In this document: positions 8,066 through 17,101 of the stretch, piece by piece | How positions within the stretch are numbered: the first letter of the stretch is position 1 | Layout: every line of letters begins with the position of its first letter | DNA from: CAYWMY01 sp046352935 | Lineage (GTDB): Bacteria > Pseudomonadota > Gammaproteobacteria > Steroidobacterales > Steroidobacteraceae | Direction of reading: 5' to 3' | Length of the DNA: 64,000 bases | NCBI GenBank assembly: GCA_046352935.1 | Contig: JAXMGR010000015.1 | Coordinates: 1-64,000 of the forward strand | Program-made: the position numbers and the translations under genes | Notes under the pieces: generated by a model | Database searches by the model: none | The model's input: the letters and a program-made list of their open reading frames with translations, nothing else | What the model was told of the DNA's origin: nothing

Positions 8066-9653
8066 TCCGATGGCCGGTGCGCTCGCGTATCTCATGCGTC
8101 TCGTTGCCCTGATGCTGCTGCTGGTTGGCGGCAGCGGCGTCGCCGCCGAGCGGGATGCGACGCCGGCGAATCGGGAGCCCGCGCTCGTCCATCCGGGCGA
8201 CGTTGCGCAGGCGAAGTCGCGGCTCGACCGTCTGCGCGCAAGGTTCGGTCGGCCCCCGAACATCCTGATCTTCCTCGTCGACGACATGGGTTGGGGAGAC
8301 CCGGGCGCCTATGGAGGCGGGGAGGCGATCGGCGCGCCGACCCCCGGCATAGATCGTCTGGCACGGGAGGGGCTGCGGCTGACTTCGGTCTATTCCCAGC
8401 CGACCTGCTCGCCGACGCGCGCGGCACTCATGACCGGACGGTTGCCGATCCGCTCGGGTGTGACCCGGCCGCCGCTGTTCGGCGAAAAGGGCGGCCTGGA
8501 CGGCGAGGTCACGGCGGCGCAATTGCTGCGCGAAGCGGGCTACCGCACGGCCATGGTGGGCAAGTGGCACCTCGGTGAGGCCGCGGCCCAGCAGCCACAG
8601 AACACGGGTTACGACGAGTTCTTCGGCATCATGAGCTCGATCGCCGCCTACACGGAGTGGCGCGATGTGCGCCTCAATCCAGAAGTCGTGCAGAGCGAAG
8701 AGCGGACCCGCTTCTTCGAGAATGCGGGCTATGTCCAGTCCCTCGTGCGGGCCAGGCGCGGCGAAGACCTCGAGAAGGTGAAGCCCCTGACGATTCCCGT
8801 CGTCGCGGACCTCGAGGAAGACCTTGCCCGGTACACGGAGTCGTTCCTGCGTCGCGCGGCGTCCGATCGGAAACCTTTCTATCTGATCCACGCATTCTCG
8901 AAGGTCCATTCCGACAGCTATCCGGCTCCGGGATGGACGGGCCGGTCCCCCGCACGCCAGCCGTACAAGGACGCCGTCATGGAGGTCGACGCCATGGTCG
9001 GTCGACTGATACGGGTGCTGGAGGAGACCGGGCAGGCGGAGAACACGCTGGTGTTCTTCACGTCGGACAACGGCCCGCAGGACGATACGCACCCGGACAG
9101 CGGCTTCACGCCGTTCCGCGGCCGCAAGGGCTCGACCTGGGAGGGTGGTGTGCGCGTGCCTGGGATCGCGTGGTGGCCAGGAACGATCCGTGCCGGCCGC
9201 GTGTCGGATGGCCTGTTCGATCTCATGGATCTGTTCAATACGGCGCTGTCGCTCGGTGATGCCGCATCGCGCATGCCGCAGGATCGCTACATCGACGGCA
9301 TCGACCAGAGTTCCTTCCTGCTGGCCGACGACGGCCGCTCGAACCGCGACACCGTGTTCTACTGGATGCAGGACCGGTTCATGGCCCTGCGCTGGCAGGA
9401 GTACAAGACGCATTACGAGGTGCTGCTGACTCCCGGAGGCAACGCCGAAGCATATGGGGGACTGCAGAACACCGTGCTCGCACGCACCGCCTATCTCGGC
9501 TGGGTGTACAACCTCTACACCGATCCCGGCGAGCAGCATCCGCTCGGGTTGCGCAAGGAATGGGTACTGCCGTTCGTGCAGGCCCGCAAGCAGCGTCACC
9601 TCCAGTCTCTCCGGGACTTTCCTCCCAAGGCCGGATCCAGTTCTCCCTGGTAG
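8052..9653 (+). CDS. Type I arylsulfatase, secreted
   Basis: A 533-residue sulfatase of the formylglycine class. It has NILIFLVDDMGWGD for metal binding, the CSPTR signature (Cys119, from the 8052 start) whose Cys is converted to formylglycine, and GKWHLG further on. The TSDNGPQ and GRKGSTWEGG blocks complete the active site. The protein has a signal peptide with a hydrophobic core around LVALMLLLVGGSG, so it acts in the periplasm or outside. Alternative starts are ATG 8070 and ATG 8094, and the latter gives the neatest signal peptide. No formylglycine-generating enzyme or anaerobic maturase is in the window, so maturation must be encoded elsewhere. It sits with an alkyl sulfatase and a TonB receptor in a likely sulfate-ester operon. 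Confidence 0.93.
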   Translation: MERSDPMAGALAYLMRLVALMLLLVGGSGVAAERDATPANREPALVHPGDVAQAKSRLDRLRARFGRPPNILIFLVDDMGWGDPGAYGGGEAIGAPTPGIDRLAREGLRLTSVYSQPTCSPTRAALMTGRLPIRSGVTRPPLFGEKGGLDGEVTAAQLLREAGYRTAMVGKWHLGEAAAQQPQNTGYDEFFGIMSSIAAYTEWRDVRLNPEVVQSEERTRFFENAGYVQSLVRARRGEDLEKVKPLTIPVVADLEEDLARYTESFLRRAASDRKPFYLIHAFSKVHSDSYPAPGWTGRSPARQPYKDAVMEVDAMVGRLIRVLEETGQAENTLVFFTSDNGPQDDTHPDSGFTPFRGRKGSTWEGGVRVPGIAWWPGTIRAGRVSDGLFDLMDLFNTALSLGDAASRMPQDRYIDGIDQSSFLLADDGRSNRDTVFYWMQDRFMALRWQEYKTHYEVLLTPGGNAEAYGGLQNTVLARTAYLGWVYNLYTDPGEQHPLGLRKEWVLPFVQARKQRHLQSLRDFPPKAGSSSPW

Positions 9654-9756
9654 CTGTCCGGCGCGCCGCGGCTTCCCGGAGCCCGAGTTTGCAAGTCGCA
9701 GCCGGGATGGGTTACACGTGTGGCCGACCACAGTTCGCACAGGACGCCCCTTGAGT

Positions 9757-10825
9757 ATGACGGCACGAAGACGGCCTTTGCGTCAGCGCATTCTGCCCGC
9801 GCTCCTCCGCCGCTTCGCACGCCTCGGCCTGCGGCTTCATCCGTTTCTGCTGGTCCGCGAAGGGACCGGGTCGCGTCCTCCGCAGCGGCCGGACGATCCC
9901 GCACTGGCGGAGCGGCAGATCGTCGCCGCGGGGCTGGAGGCACGCAGCCTGCAGCCACGCGACGGCCGGGGATCCCTCGGCATGCGCGTGACTCATTTCC
10001 GGCTCGACCAGGTGAGTCTGCTCGGGCAGTACTTCCTGGCGCCGACCCGCGTCGTTTCTTCACCGCTGACATCGCTGAACGTCATTCTGCCGGTACGTCC
10101 CGGAGGACCGGGCGGCTGCGACGTGCCGCAGTTCGACCGGGCGGGCCGCGTCTGCGTGACTTCGCCCGGAGACCGTGTGGAGGTCGAACGTCAGCCCGGG
10201 GACTCCTGCCTCGTGCTGCGCGTCCCCGGGCACACGCTGGAACGGCATTGCCGGACGCTCTACGGCATCGAGCGATCCGTGCCGATCCGTTTCTGTTCGC
10301 AGCGTGAGTTCTCCGACCCGAAGCTGGATGCACATCCTGCATGTGCTGGGGGCGATCCTCATCGAGGCCGAGACACCCGGGTCACCCCTCTGGCGACGCA
10401 GCCTGACGGCTTCGTACGAGGAGGTGCTGGTTGCATCGCTGCTGAGTGCGATGCCGAATTCCATCGAGGAGAGGTTCGGGGACAGTACCCGCGCGGCGCG
10501 GCCACGCTATCTGCGTCGTGCGCTGGACTACATCCGCGCGAACATCGAGAGGGACATCCCGCAGGAGGAGCTGGTGCAGGCCGCCGGTGCGAGCCTGCGT
10601 TCGCTGCAGGCCGCGTTCGCGCAGCACTTCGGCGTGGGCCCGGCGGCCTATGTGCGGCGCGTGAAGCTGCTGGCCGTGCGCGAAGCCCTGAAGGCGGCCG
10701 ACCCGGATCGCGATACGGTGGCCGGCATCGCGGCACGCTGGGGTTTCTACAACGCCTCGAGCTTCACGGTCGCCTATCAGCGCGAATTCGGCGAACGCCC
10801 CTCGGCGTCGCTCGGGCGGTCATAG
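9757..10825 (+). pseudogene. AraC-family regulator split by a frameshift
   Basis: Coding character runs from ATG 9757 in one frame to about 10320 and then continues in the next frame to 10825. The first part resembles an AraC-type ligand-binding domain (LLGQYFLAPTRVVSS, SCLVLRVPGHTLERH). The second carries the two helix-turn-helix motifs (QEELVQAAGASLRSLQAAF and GIAARWGFYNASSFTVAYQR). The break lies in the linker near 10310-10330 and equals one extra base. Joined, the product would be about 355 residues, normal for the family. Either the gene is dead or one base was miscalled. It follows the sulfatases and could have been their regulator. Confidence 0.82.
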
Positions 10826-10847
10826 GGCGGTGAACCCGCGTTCGTCA

Positions 10848-10932
<85 letters not shown>

Positions 10933-10973
10933 ACGGTGCGCGACCCCGGACACAGGATCCGGCAGGGCGCCGC

Positions 10974-11002
10974 AATTTACGCAGGCGGTCCGGGCTTGTC
11001 AA
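10974..11002 (-). promoter_or_regulatory. Sigma-70 promoter of tRNA-Leu
   Basis: On the minus strand, TTGACA (10997-11002) and TAAATT (10974-10979) are separated by exactly 17 bases and lie about 40 bases upstream of the mature tRNA. The -35 is a perfect consensus. Confidence 0.75.
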
Positions 11003-11118
11003 CGCGGCCCGGAGTGCCCATTAATGAGGCCCGTCGGGATCGCGTCCCGACCGAATGCTGCGGCGTCCTGGCGTGCCGGCGCGGCCCCTGCTGAATGCGC
11101 CGCAGACCGGACGACGAT

Positions 11119-13359
11119 ATGACCAAGAAGAACGACTGGAAGCAACGCGACCCGCGGTTCCGGGACGAGGCGGGCCGCTACGAGCACCCGATCCCGAGCC
11201 GCGACTTCATCCTGGAGACCCTGCGCAAGGTCGGCCGGCCGCTCGCCGCCCTCGACCTCGCACGCCGGCTCGGCATGGCCGAGGCGCGCGACCAGCGCGC
11301 TCTGGGCAAGCGTGTCGGCGCGATGCTGCGCGACGGCCAGCTGCTCGAGAACCGCGCCGGCGAACTGTGCCTGCTGGACCGGCTGTCACTGGTGGTCGGC
11401 ACCGTGCAGGGCCACAAGGACGGCTTCGGATTCCTGATCCCCGATGACGGGGGTGACGACGTGCTGCTGCCGTACCGCCAGATGCGCGAGCTCATGCACG
11501 GCGACCGCGCGGCGGTGCGCGTGACGGGCCGCGATGCGCGCGGCCGTCCCGAGGGCGTGCTGGCCGAGGTGCTGGAGCGCCGTACGAAGGAGGTCGCCGG
11601 CCAGTACTGGATCGAAGGCGGGGTCGGCTTCGTCGTGCCGGACAACCGGCGCATCAGTCACCGCGTGGTCGTGCCGCAGAAGCAGAGCCTGAACGCGAAG
11701 TCGGGCCAGTACGTGGTGGCGGCGATCGAGCAGCCGCCGTCGAAGCACGCCGATCCGGTGGGGCGGGTCACGCGCATCCTGCCGGAGGCGGGCACGGCAC
11801 CCACCGCGATCGAGCTCGCCATCGTCGCGCACGGTCTGCCGCACGAGTTCTCGGCCGCCGTCGTCCGCGAGGCGCGCCGCTACGGTCGCACCGTGCGGGA
11901 CGAGGATCATGCCGGTCGCGAGGACCTGCGCGCGCTGCCGCTCGTGACCATCGACGGCGAGGATGCGCGCGACTTCGACGATGCCGTGTACGCGGAAGAG
12001 ACGCGCAATGGCTACCGGCTGCTGGTCGCGATCGCGGATGTCGGCCACTACGTGCAGGCAGGCTCGGCGCTGGATGCGGAAGCGCGCGAGCGCGCGACCT
12101 CGGTGTACTTCCCGAACCGCGTGCTGCCCATGCTGCCGGAGCAGCTCTCGAATCACCTCTGTTCGCTGATGCCCGACGTCGACCGACTGTGCATGGTCTG
12201 CGACATGAGCGTCGCGCGCACCGGCAGGATCAGCCGCTCGCGCTTCTATCCCGCGGTGATGCGGTCCCAGGCCCGTCTGACCTATACGCGGGTCGCCACG
12301 GCGCTCGTCGAGCGCAATCCGGCGGTGCGGCAGGAACTGGGGCCGCTCGTCGAGCGGCTCGAGTGCCTCCACGACGTCTACCGCGCGCTCCGGCGCAATC
12401 GCGAGACGCGCGGTGCGCTCGATTTCGAGGCGCCGGAGATGAAGCTCGTGGTCAACGAGGCGGGCGAGGTCACGGAGATGCGCGCCTGTCCGCGCAACGA
12501 CGCGCACCGCCTGATCGAGGAATGCATGATCGCGGCCAACGTCGAGGCCGCGCGGTTCCTGAAGAAGCACAAGCTGCCCTCGCTGTTCCGCATCCACGGC
12601 AAGCCCGACGAGGACCGCCTCGCCGAGCTGAAGCGCTTCCTGGCCGAGCGCGGTGTGGCGCTCGACATCACGGGCGTGATCGAGCCCGGTCTGCTGGCGC
12701 GCACCCTGGCGCAGATCGCCGGCCGTCCGGACGCGGCCGTGCTCGAGACCTCGATCATCCGTTCGCTGCCGCAGGCGCTCTACCAGCCCGAGAACATCGG
12801 GCACTTCGGGCTGGCGCTCGACGAATACGCGCACTTCACCTCGCCGATCCGGCGCTATCCCGACCTGCTGGTCCACCGCGGCATCCGCCATGCGCTGGGC
12901 GGCGGCCGTCCGGAAGAGTTCGTCTATTCGCCGCGCGCGATGGAGCAGCTCGGTTCCGAGTGTTCGCTGCGCGAGCGACGCGCCGACGAGGCCTGTCGCG
13001 ACGTCGTGCAGACCCTCAAGTGCGAGTTCATGCGCGAGCGCATCGGCGAGGAGTTCGACGCCGTGGTCACGGGCGTCACCGACTTCGGCGCTTTCGTGCA
13101 GCTGAAGGGCCTGCAGATCGACGGCCTCGTGCACGTCACCTCGCTCGGCAGTGACTACTTCCGCTTCCACGAACGCGACCGCACGCTGGTCGGTGATCGC
13201 ACGAAGCTGCGCATCTCGATCGGCGACGAGCTGCGAGTCCAGCTCACGCGCGTGGACGCGGCGTCACGCAAGATCGATTTCGCGCTGGTCGCGCGCACCG
13301 CCGAACACCACCACCCGCGCCGCGCCGCGAAGCGCGCGAACCGCAACCGGAAGCGCTGA
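11119..13359 (+). CDS. rnr: Ribonuclease R
   Basis: A 746-residue processive 3'-5' exoribonuclease that degrades structured RNA. The order is an N-terminal winged-helix segment, cold-shock domains (VVGTVQGHKDGFGFLIPD and GVGFVVPDNRR), the RNB catalytic domain with the metal-binding Asp cluster DGEDARDFDDAV near residue 285, then an S1 domain (VVTGVTDFGAFVQL) and a short basic tail. The frame opens earlier at 11095, but ATG 11119 gives the family-typical MTKKNDWKQRDP. The stop overlaps the rlmB start as TGATG, a conserved gammaproteobacterial pairing. Confidence 0.97.
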   Translation: MTKKNDWKQRDPRFRDEAGRYEHPIPSRDFILETLRKVGRPLAALDLARRLGMAEARDQRALGKRVGAMLRDGQLLENRAGELCLLDRLSLVVGTVQGHKDGFGFLIPDDGGDDVLLPYRQMRELMHGDRAAVRVTGRDARGRPEGVLAEVLERRTKEVAGQYWIEGGVGFVVPDNRRISHRVVVPQKQSLNAKSGQYVVAAIEQPPSKHADPVGRVTRILPEAGTAPTAIELAIVAHGLPHEFSAAVVREARRYGRTVRDEDHAGREDLRALPLVTIDGEDARDFDDAVYAEETRNGYRLLVAIADVGHYVQAGSALDAEARERATSVYFPNRVLPMLPEQLSNHLCSLMPDVDRLCMVCDMSVARTGRISRSRFYPAVMRSQARLTYTRVATALVERNPAVRQELGPLVERLECLHDVYRALRRNRETRGALDFEAPEMKLVVNEAGEVTEMRACPRNDAHRLIEECMIAANVEAARFLKKHKLPSLFRIHGKPDEDRLAELKRFLAERGVALDITGVIEPGLLARTLAQIAGRPDAAVLETSIIRSLPQALYQPENIGHFGLALDEYAHFTSPIRRYPDLLVHRGIRHALGGGRPEEFVYSPRAMEQLGSECSLRERRADEACRDVVQTLKCEFMRERIGEEFDAVVTGVTDFGAFVQLKGLQIDGLVHVTSLGSDYFRFHERDRTLVGDRTKLRISIGDELRVQLTRVDAASRKIDFALVARTAEHHHPRRAAKRANRNRKR

Positions 13360-14108
13360 TGGCGGGCATCGAGAAGATCTACGGCCTGCACGCGGTGGGG
13401 GCGTTCCTGGCCCGGGATCCGGAGCGCGTGCAGCGGCTGTGGCTGCAGGCGGGCCGCCGGGACGGGCGCATCGCCGACGTCGAGAAGCTCGCGCGCGCCG
13501 CGGGTATCGCGATCGCGGCGGGGAATCCGGCCGAGCTCGACAGGATGGTCGAGGGCGCCGTGCATCAAGGGGTCGTCGCCGAGGTTCGTGCCCGGGAGCC
13601 GCTCGGCGAGGACGAGCTGCCGTTCCTGCTCGAGAAGGTGTCGGGACTGCCGCTCGTGCTGCTGCTCGACGGCGTGCAGGACCCGCACAACCTCGGTGCC
13701 TGCCTGCGCACGGCGGACGCGGCCGGCGTGCACGCCGTCGTCGTGCCGCGTGACCGCGCCTCGGGCTTGACACCGGTCGCGCGCAAGGTGGCGGCCGGCG
13801 CCGCGGAGAGCGTGCCCTTCGTCCAGGTGACGAATCTCTCGCGCACGATGAAGGCCCTGAAGGAACAGGGGCTCTGGATCATCGGCACGGAGGAGGAGGC
13901 AGCCTGCGAACTCTACGGTGCCGACCTGAACCTGCCGCTCGCGGTGGTCATGGGCGCCGAGGGCCGGGGCATGCGGCGGCTGACCCGCGATCACTGCGAC
14001 TTCACCGTGCGCCTGCCCATGCGCGGCGCGGTCGAGAGCCTCAATGTCTCGGTCGCGACGGGCGTGGTGCTGTACGAGGCGCTGCGCCAGCGGACGGCGG
14101 GTCGCTGA
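13359..14108 (+). CDS. rlmB: 23S rRNA 2'-O-ribose methyltransferase RlmB
   Basis: A 249-residue SpoU-family enzyme that methylates G2251 of 23S rRNA with S-adenosylmethionine. The small N-terminal substrate-binding domain (residues 1-75) starts with IYGLHAVGAFL. The trefoil-knot catalytic domain follows, with DGVQDPHNLGACLRTADAAG (motif 1), GAEGRGMRRL (motif 2) and LPMRGAVESLNVSVATGVVL (motif 3). The ATG shares one base with the rnr stop. Length and motifs are normal for the family. Confidence 0.96.
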   Translation: MAGIEKIYGLHAVGAFLARDPERVQRLWLQAGRRDGRIADVEKLARAAGIAIAAGNPAELDRMVEGAVHQGVVAEVRAREPLGEDELPFLLEKVSGLPLVLLLDGVQDPHNLGACLRTADAAGVHAVVVPRDRASGLTPVARKVAAGAAESVPFVQVTNLSRTMKALKEQGLWIIGTEEEAACELYGADLNLPLAVVMGAEGRGMRRLTRDHCDFTVRLPMRGAVESLNVSVATGVVLYEALRQRTAGR

Positions 14109-14130
14109 GCGCCGCGGTGTCGTGACGGGC

Positions 14131-16371
14131 ATGCGCCGATCGACCGGTTTCGCGCTGCTCGCGCTGGTGCTGATCGCGTGCGCGCTCGGGATCGCGCGCT
14201 GGCTGGCGGGTCCGGCGTCCCCCGCCGTGCCCGACGCACCGCACGCCGGCGATCGCGCGGCGGCCCGGTTCGCCGGCAGTGCGCGCTGCGCCGGGTGCCA
14301 CGCGGGCGAAGCCGCGGCCTGGCGGCGATCCCATCACGCGCAGTCGATGGCGGTTGCGACGCGCGAGACGGTGCTCGGCGACTTCGAGGGCGTGAGCTTC
14401 GGCAGCGGTGGCCGGGCCGTGCATTTCAGCCGGCGCGGCCCGCGCTATTTCGTGAATGCGGCGGACCGTGACGGCAAACGGCGCGAGTTCGAGGTCACGC
14501 ACACGTTCGGCGTGTATCCCCTGCAGCAGTACCTGCTCGCCACGGGCCGCGGCCGCCTGCAGGTGCTCGATGTGGCCTGGGATGCGCGGCCGCGCGCCCG
14601 GGGCGGCCAGCGCTGGTTCCGGCCGGCGGAGGGCGAGGAGGGCGCCGGTGTCGGTGCCATGCACTGGTCGGCGCCCGCGTTCAACTGGAATCACCAGTGC
14701 GCCGACTGTCATTCGACCGGGCTGCGCAAGGGCTACGACGCGGCTGCGGATGCGTTCGCGTCGACCTTCGCTGAAGTGTCCGTATCCTGCGAGGCCTGCC
14801 ACGGTCCGGCGGCGGCGCACGTGGAATGGCAGCAGCGCCAGCGCCACTTCTGGAGCCGGCTGCGGGCCGGTCCCCGTCCGGAGTTCGCCGTGACGCTGCG
14901 CGCCGCGCGCGATGGCAACCGCCGTGCCCGCCTGTTCGACGCGAGCCGTCCGCCCGATTTCGTGCCGGGCACCGAGGTGCAGGTCTGCGCGCAGTGCCAT
15001 TCGCGCCGTTCGCAGCTCACCGCCGCCTTCGACGTGGCCGAGGGCTACGTGAATCACTACGCGCCCGAGCTGCTCACCGCGCCCCTGTACTCCGTCGACG
15101 GCCAGATCCACGACGAGGTCTTCGAATACGGCTCGTTCCAGCAGAGCCGCATGTTCGCGAAGGGCGTGACCTGCTCCGACTGCCACGAGCCGCATTCGAA
15201 CGCGCTGCGGCGCGAAGGCGATGCGCTGTGCCTCGGCTGCCACGAAGCGAAATACGGCGCGGCCGCGCATCATCATCATCCCGGCGACGGGCCGCGTTGT
15301 GTGGACTGCCACATGGCCGCGCGCACCTACATGGGCGTGGATCCACGGCGCGATCACAGCTTCCGCGTGCCGCGGCCGGATCTCGACGTATCGCTCGGCG
15401 TGCCCGACGTCTGCACGGGTTGTCACGCCGATCGCCCGGCGCAGTGGGCCGCCGACCGCGTGCGGGAGTGGTTCGGGCCCGTACGCACCGGCCTGCAGCA
15501 GTTCGCGCCCGCGCTCGATGCCCTGCGGCGCGAGGCCCCCGGCGCCGAACAGGCGATCGACGCGCTGCTCGCGGATCCGCGTGCGCCGGATGTCGCGAAG
15601 GCGACGGCGCTGGCCGAGGCGGGGCCCTTGCTCGACGAGGCAAGGCTCGACTGGCTGCGCCGGGGGCTGGCGGACCGCAACCCGATCCTGCGGCTTGCCG
15701 CGCTCGACGCCTGCGAGTTGTTGCCCATGGCGTGGCGCTGGTCACTGGCCGCCGGTGCGCTCGGTGACGCGGCGCGATCCGTCCGCATCCGGGCCGCGGA
15801 GCTGCTCGGTGCCTCGGGGGCGCTCGACGACGGGCAGCAGCGCCGGCTGGCGCCCGCGCTCGCCGAGTACCAGGACGCGGTCGCGGCGAATGCCGACCGC
15901 CCCGCCTGGCGGTCCCGTCATGCCGTGTGGCTGGCGAGCCGCGGCCAGCCGTCGGCGGCACTGGCTGAACTCGACGCCGCCTTGCGGCTCGACCCGGATT
16001 ACACGCCCGCGGCGGTCAATCTGGCCGATCTGTATCGCGAGCTGGGCCGGGACGACGAGGCTGAAGTGGTCCTGACGCGCGCGCTGGCGCGTGATCCGGA
16101 CAGCGCCGGGCTCCATCATGCGATGGGCCTGCTGCGTGCAAGGCAGCATCGCTACCCGGAAGCGCTGGCCGCGCTGAGCCGGGCCGCGCAGCTCGCACCG
16201 GGCGAGGCGGCCTACCGCTACGCGGAGGCGGTTGCGCTGGACTCTCTGGGACGCCGCCGCGAGGCGATCGCCGCACTCGAACGTCACCAGGCCCGGGGGC
16301 GCGCCAGCCGCCGCGAGGCGGCGCTGCTCGCCCGCCTGCGAGCGGCGCAGATGGATCGCGCGAAGCCCTGA
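14131..16371 (+). CDS. Octaheme c-type cytochrome fused to HEAT-like and TPR repeats
   Basis: A 746-residue exported protein. An N-terminal hydrophobic segment (ALLALVLIACALGIARWL) is a signal or anchor. Eight CxxCH motifs lie between residues 53 and about 432 (CAGCH, CADCH, CEACH, CAQCH, CSDCH, CLGCH, CVDCH, CTGCH), so it should bind eight hemes c. The segment before about residue 600 reads like short helical HEAT-type repeats, and the C-terminus has three or so TPRs (ALAELDAALRLDPDYTPAAV and after). Cytochrome c-552/c-554-type multiheme domains carry electrons or reduce N or S compounds; the substrate here is unknown. Start ATG 14131 follows rlmB; GTG 14122 is an alternative. Confidence 0.85.
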   Translation: MRRSTGFALLALVLIACALGIARWLAGPASPAVPDAPHAGDRAAARFAGSARCAGCHAGEAAAWRRSHHAQSMAVATRETVLGDFEGVSFGSGGRAVHFSRRGPRYFVNAADRDGKRREFEVTHTFGVYPLQQYLLATGRGRLQVLDVAWDARPRARGGQRWFRPAEGEEGAGVGAMHWSAPAFNWNHQCADCHSTGLRKGYDAAADAFASTFAEVSVSCEACHGPAAAHVEWQQRQRHFWSRLRAGPRPEFAVTLRAARDGNRRARLFDASRPPDFVPGTEVQVCAQCHSRRSQLTAAFDVAEGYVNHYAPELLTAPLYSVDGQIHDEVFEYGSFQQSRMFAKGVTCSDCHEPHSNALRREGDALCLGCHEAKYGAAAHHHHPGDGPRCVDCHMAARTYMGVDPRRDHSFRVPRPDLDVSLGVPDVCTGCHADRPAQWAADRVREWFGPVRTGLQQFAPALDALRREAPGAEQAIDALLADPRAPDVAKATALAEAGPLLDEARLDWLRRGLADRNPILRLAALDACELLPMAWRWSLAAGALGDAARSVRIRAAELLGASGALDDGQQRRLAPALAEYQDAVAANADRPAWRSRHAVWLASRGQPSAALAELDAALRLDPDYTPAAVNLADLYRELGRDDEAEVVLTRALARDPDSAGLHHAMGLLRARQHRYPEALAALSRAAQLAPGEAAYRYAEAVALDSLGRRREAIAALERHQARGRASRREAALLARLRAAQMDRAKP

Positions 16372-16377
16372 CGGCGA

Positions 16378-16552
16378 CTGGGGAAATGGGGGCATTCATC
16401 ATTTCCCCGGATGTCCGCAACGACGCGCGGGCTGTTGACGGAGGGCCCCTCGTCTCGCGCGAGATCCTTACGCTCGACTCGGGGCCCTCCTACGCGCCCG
16501 CGCGTCTGATACGTCGCTTCCCGGAAACGATGAATGCCCCCATTTCCTCCAG
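16378..16552. repeat. Long imperfect palindrome, REP/MITE-like, in the gap before rpsF
   Basis: Two arms of about 72 bases are reverse complements with few mismatches. Left arm 16378-16449 begins with AAATGGGGGCATTCATC (16384-16400). The right arm ends with GATGAATGCCCCCATTT (16529-16545). Inside, GGAGGGCCCC (16440-16449) pairs with GGGGCCCTCC (16481-16490), and the 31-base loop contains the small palindrome TCTCGCGCGAGA (16453-16464). GC-rich inner stems with a conserved outer word look like a non-autonomous palindromic element. It could also fold as a terminator for the upstream gene. It fills most of the only gap over 300 bases in the window (16372-16688). Confidence 0.8.
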
Positions 16553-16565
16553 CATCGTCAGGGAC

Positions 16566-16594
16566 TTGCCGCGGGCGCGCCGCCGCGGTATCTT
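16566..16594 (+). promoter_or_regulatory. Sigma-70 promoter of the rpsF operon
   Basis: TTGCCG (16566-16571) and TATCTT (16589-16594) are spaced 17 bases apart, about 95 bases before the rpsF start and just downstream of the palindrome, so leader RNA would not include the palindrome. Confidence 0.55.
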
Positions 16595-16688
16595 GCGCGG
16601 CCTTTTTCCCGGGCCCGAAGCGGGCCTTTCTCCTTGCCTCACCGCGGCCGCATCCGGCGGGAGGCTACAGAGCCATGAGGAGCACACG

Positions 16689-17069
16689 ATGCGTCATTAC
16701 GAAGTGGTATTCCTGGTCCACCCGGACCAGAGCGAGCAGGTTCCGGCCATGGTCGAGCGCTATCGCGGCATGATCACCGCGGGCGGCGGCCAGATCCACC
16801 GGCTGGAGGACTGGGGCCGGCGGCAGCTGGCGTTCCCCATCGCCAAGGTCCACAAGGCCCATTACGTGCTGATGAACATCGAGGCCGACCAGAAGGTCGT
16901 CAACGAGTTGACCGGCGCGTTCCGGTTCAGCGACGCGGTGCTGCGTCACCTCGTGGTCCGCATGGATCGCGCCGTGACCGAGCCGTCGCCGATGGCGAAG
17001 TCGGGCGACGACCGTGAGCGCGGTGAATCGCGCGACGACGACGCGGGCGAGTCCGCGTCCGCCGCCTGA
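16689..17069 (+). CDS. rpsF: 30S ribosomal protein S6
   Basis: A 126-residue S6. It starts MRHYEVVFLVHPDQSEQVP and has RRQLAFPIAKVHKAHYVLMN in the centre, the beta-sheet face that contacts S18. The C-terminus is a long acidic, low-complexity tail (GDDRERGESRDDDAGESASA), as in many gammaproteobacteria where RimK adds glutamates. The start ATG 16689 has AGGAG six bases upstream. An upstream in-frame extension to 16386 runs through the palindrome and is not real. First gene of the rpsF-rpsR-DUF2232-rplI-dnaB-alr run. Confidence 0.98.
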   Translation: MRHYEVVFLVHPDQSEQVPAMVERYRGMITAGGGQIHRLEDWGRRQLAFPIAKVHKAHYVLMNIEADQKVVNELTGAFRFSDAVLRHLVVRMDRAVTEPSPMAKSGDDRERGESRDDDAGESASAA

Positions 17070-17101
17070 CGCTCACCGTCCAGTCAACCGGAGTACCGCA
17101 C

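Noticed and set aside
9454..10833. 459-codon ORF starting inside the arylsulfatase and running through the AraC region
   Set aside because: Only 9757 to about 10320 of this frame looks like real AraC sequence; before that it is a sulfatase shadow, after that the true frame is the next one.
11386..13170. Long minus-strand ORF (594 codons) antisense to rnr
   Set aside because: Mirror frame of the RNB domain with no conserved motif; a codon-bias artefact.
16386..17069. N-terminally extended rpsF starting at 16386
   Set aside because: The extension reads through the palindrome and the promoter; ATG 16689 with AGGAG gives the normal S6 start.
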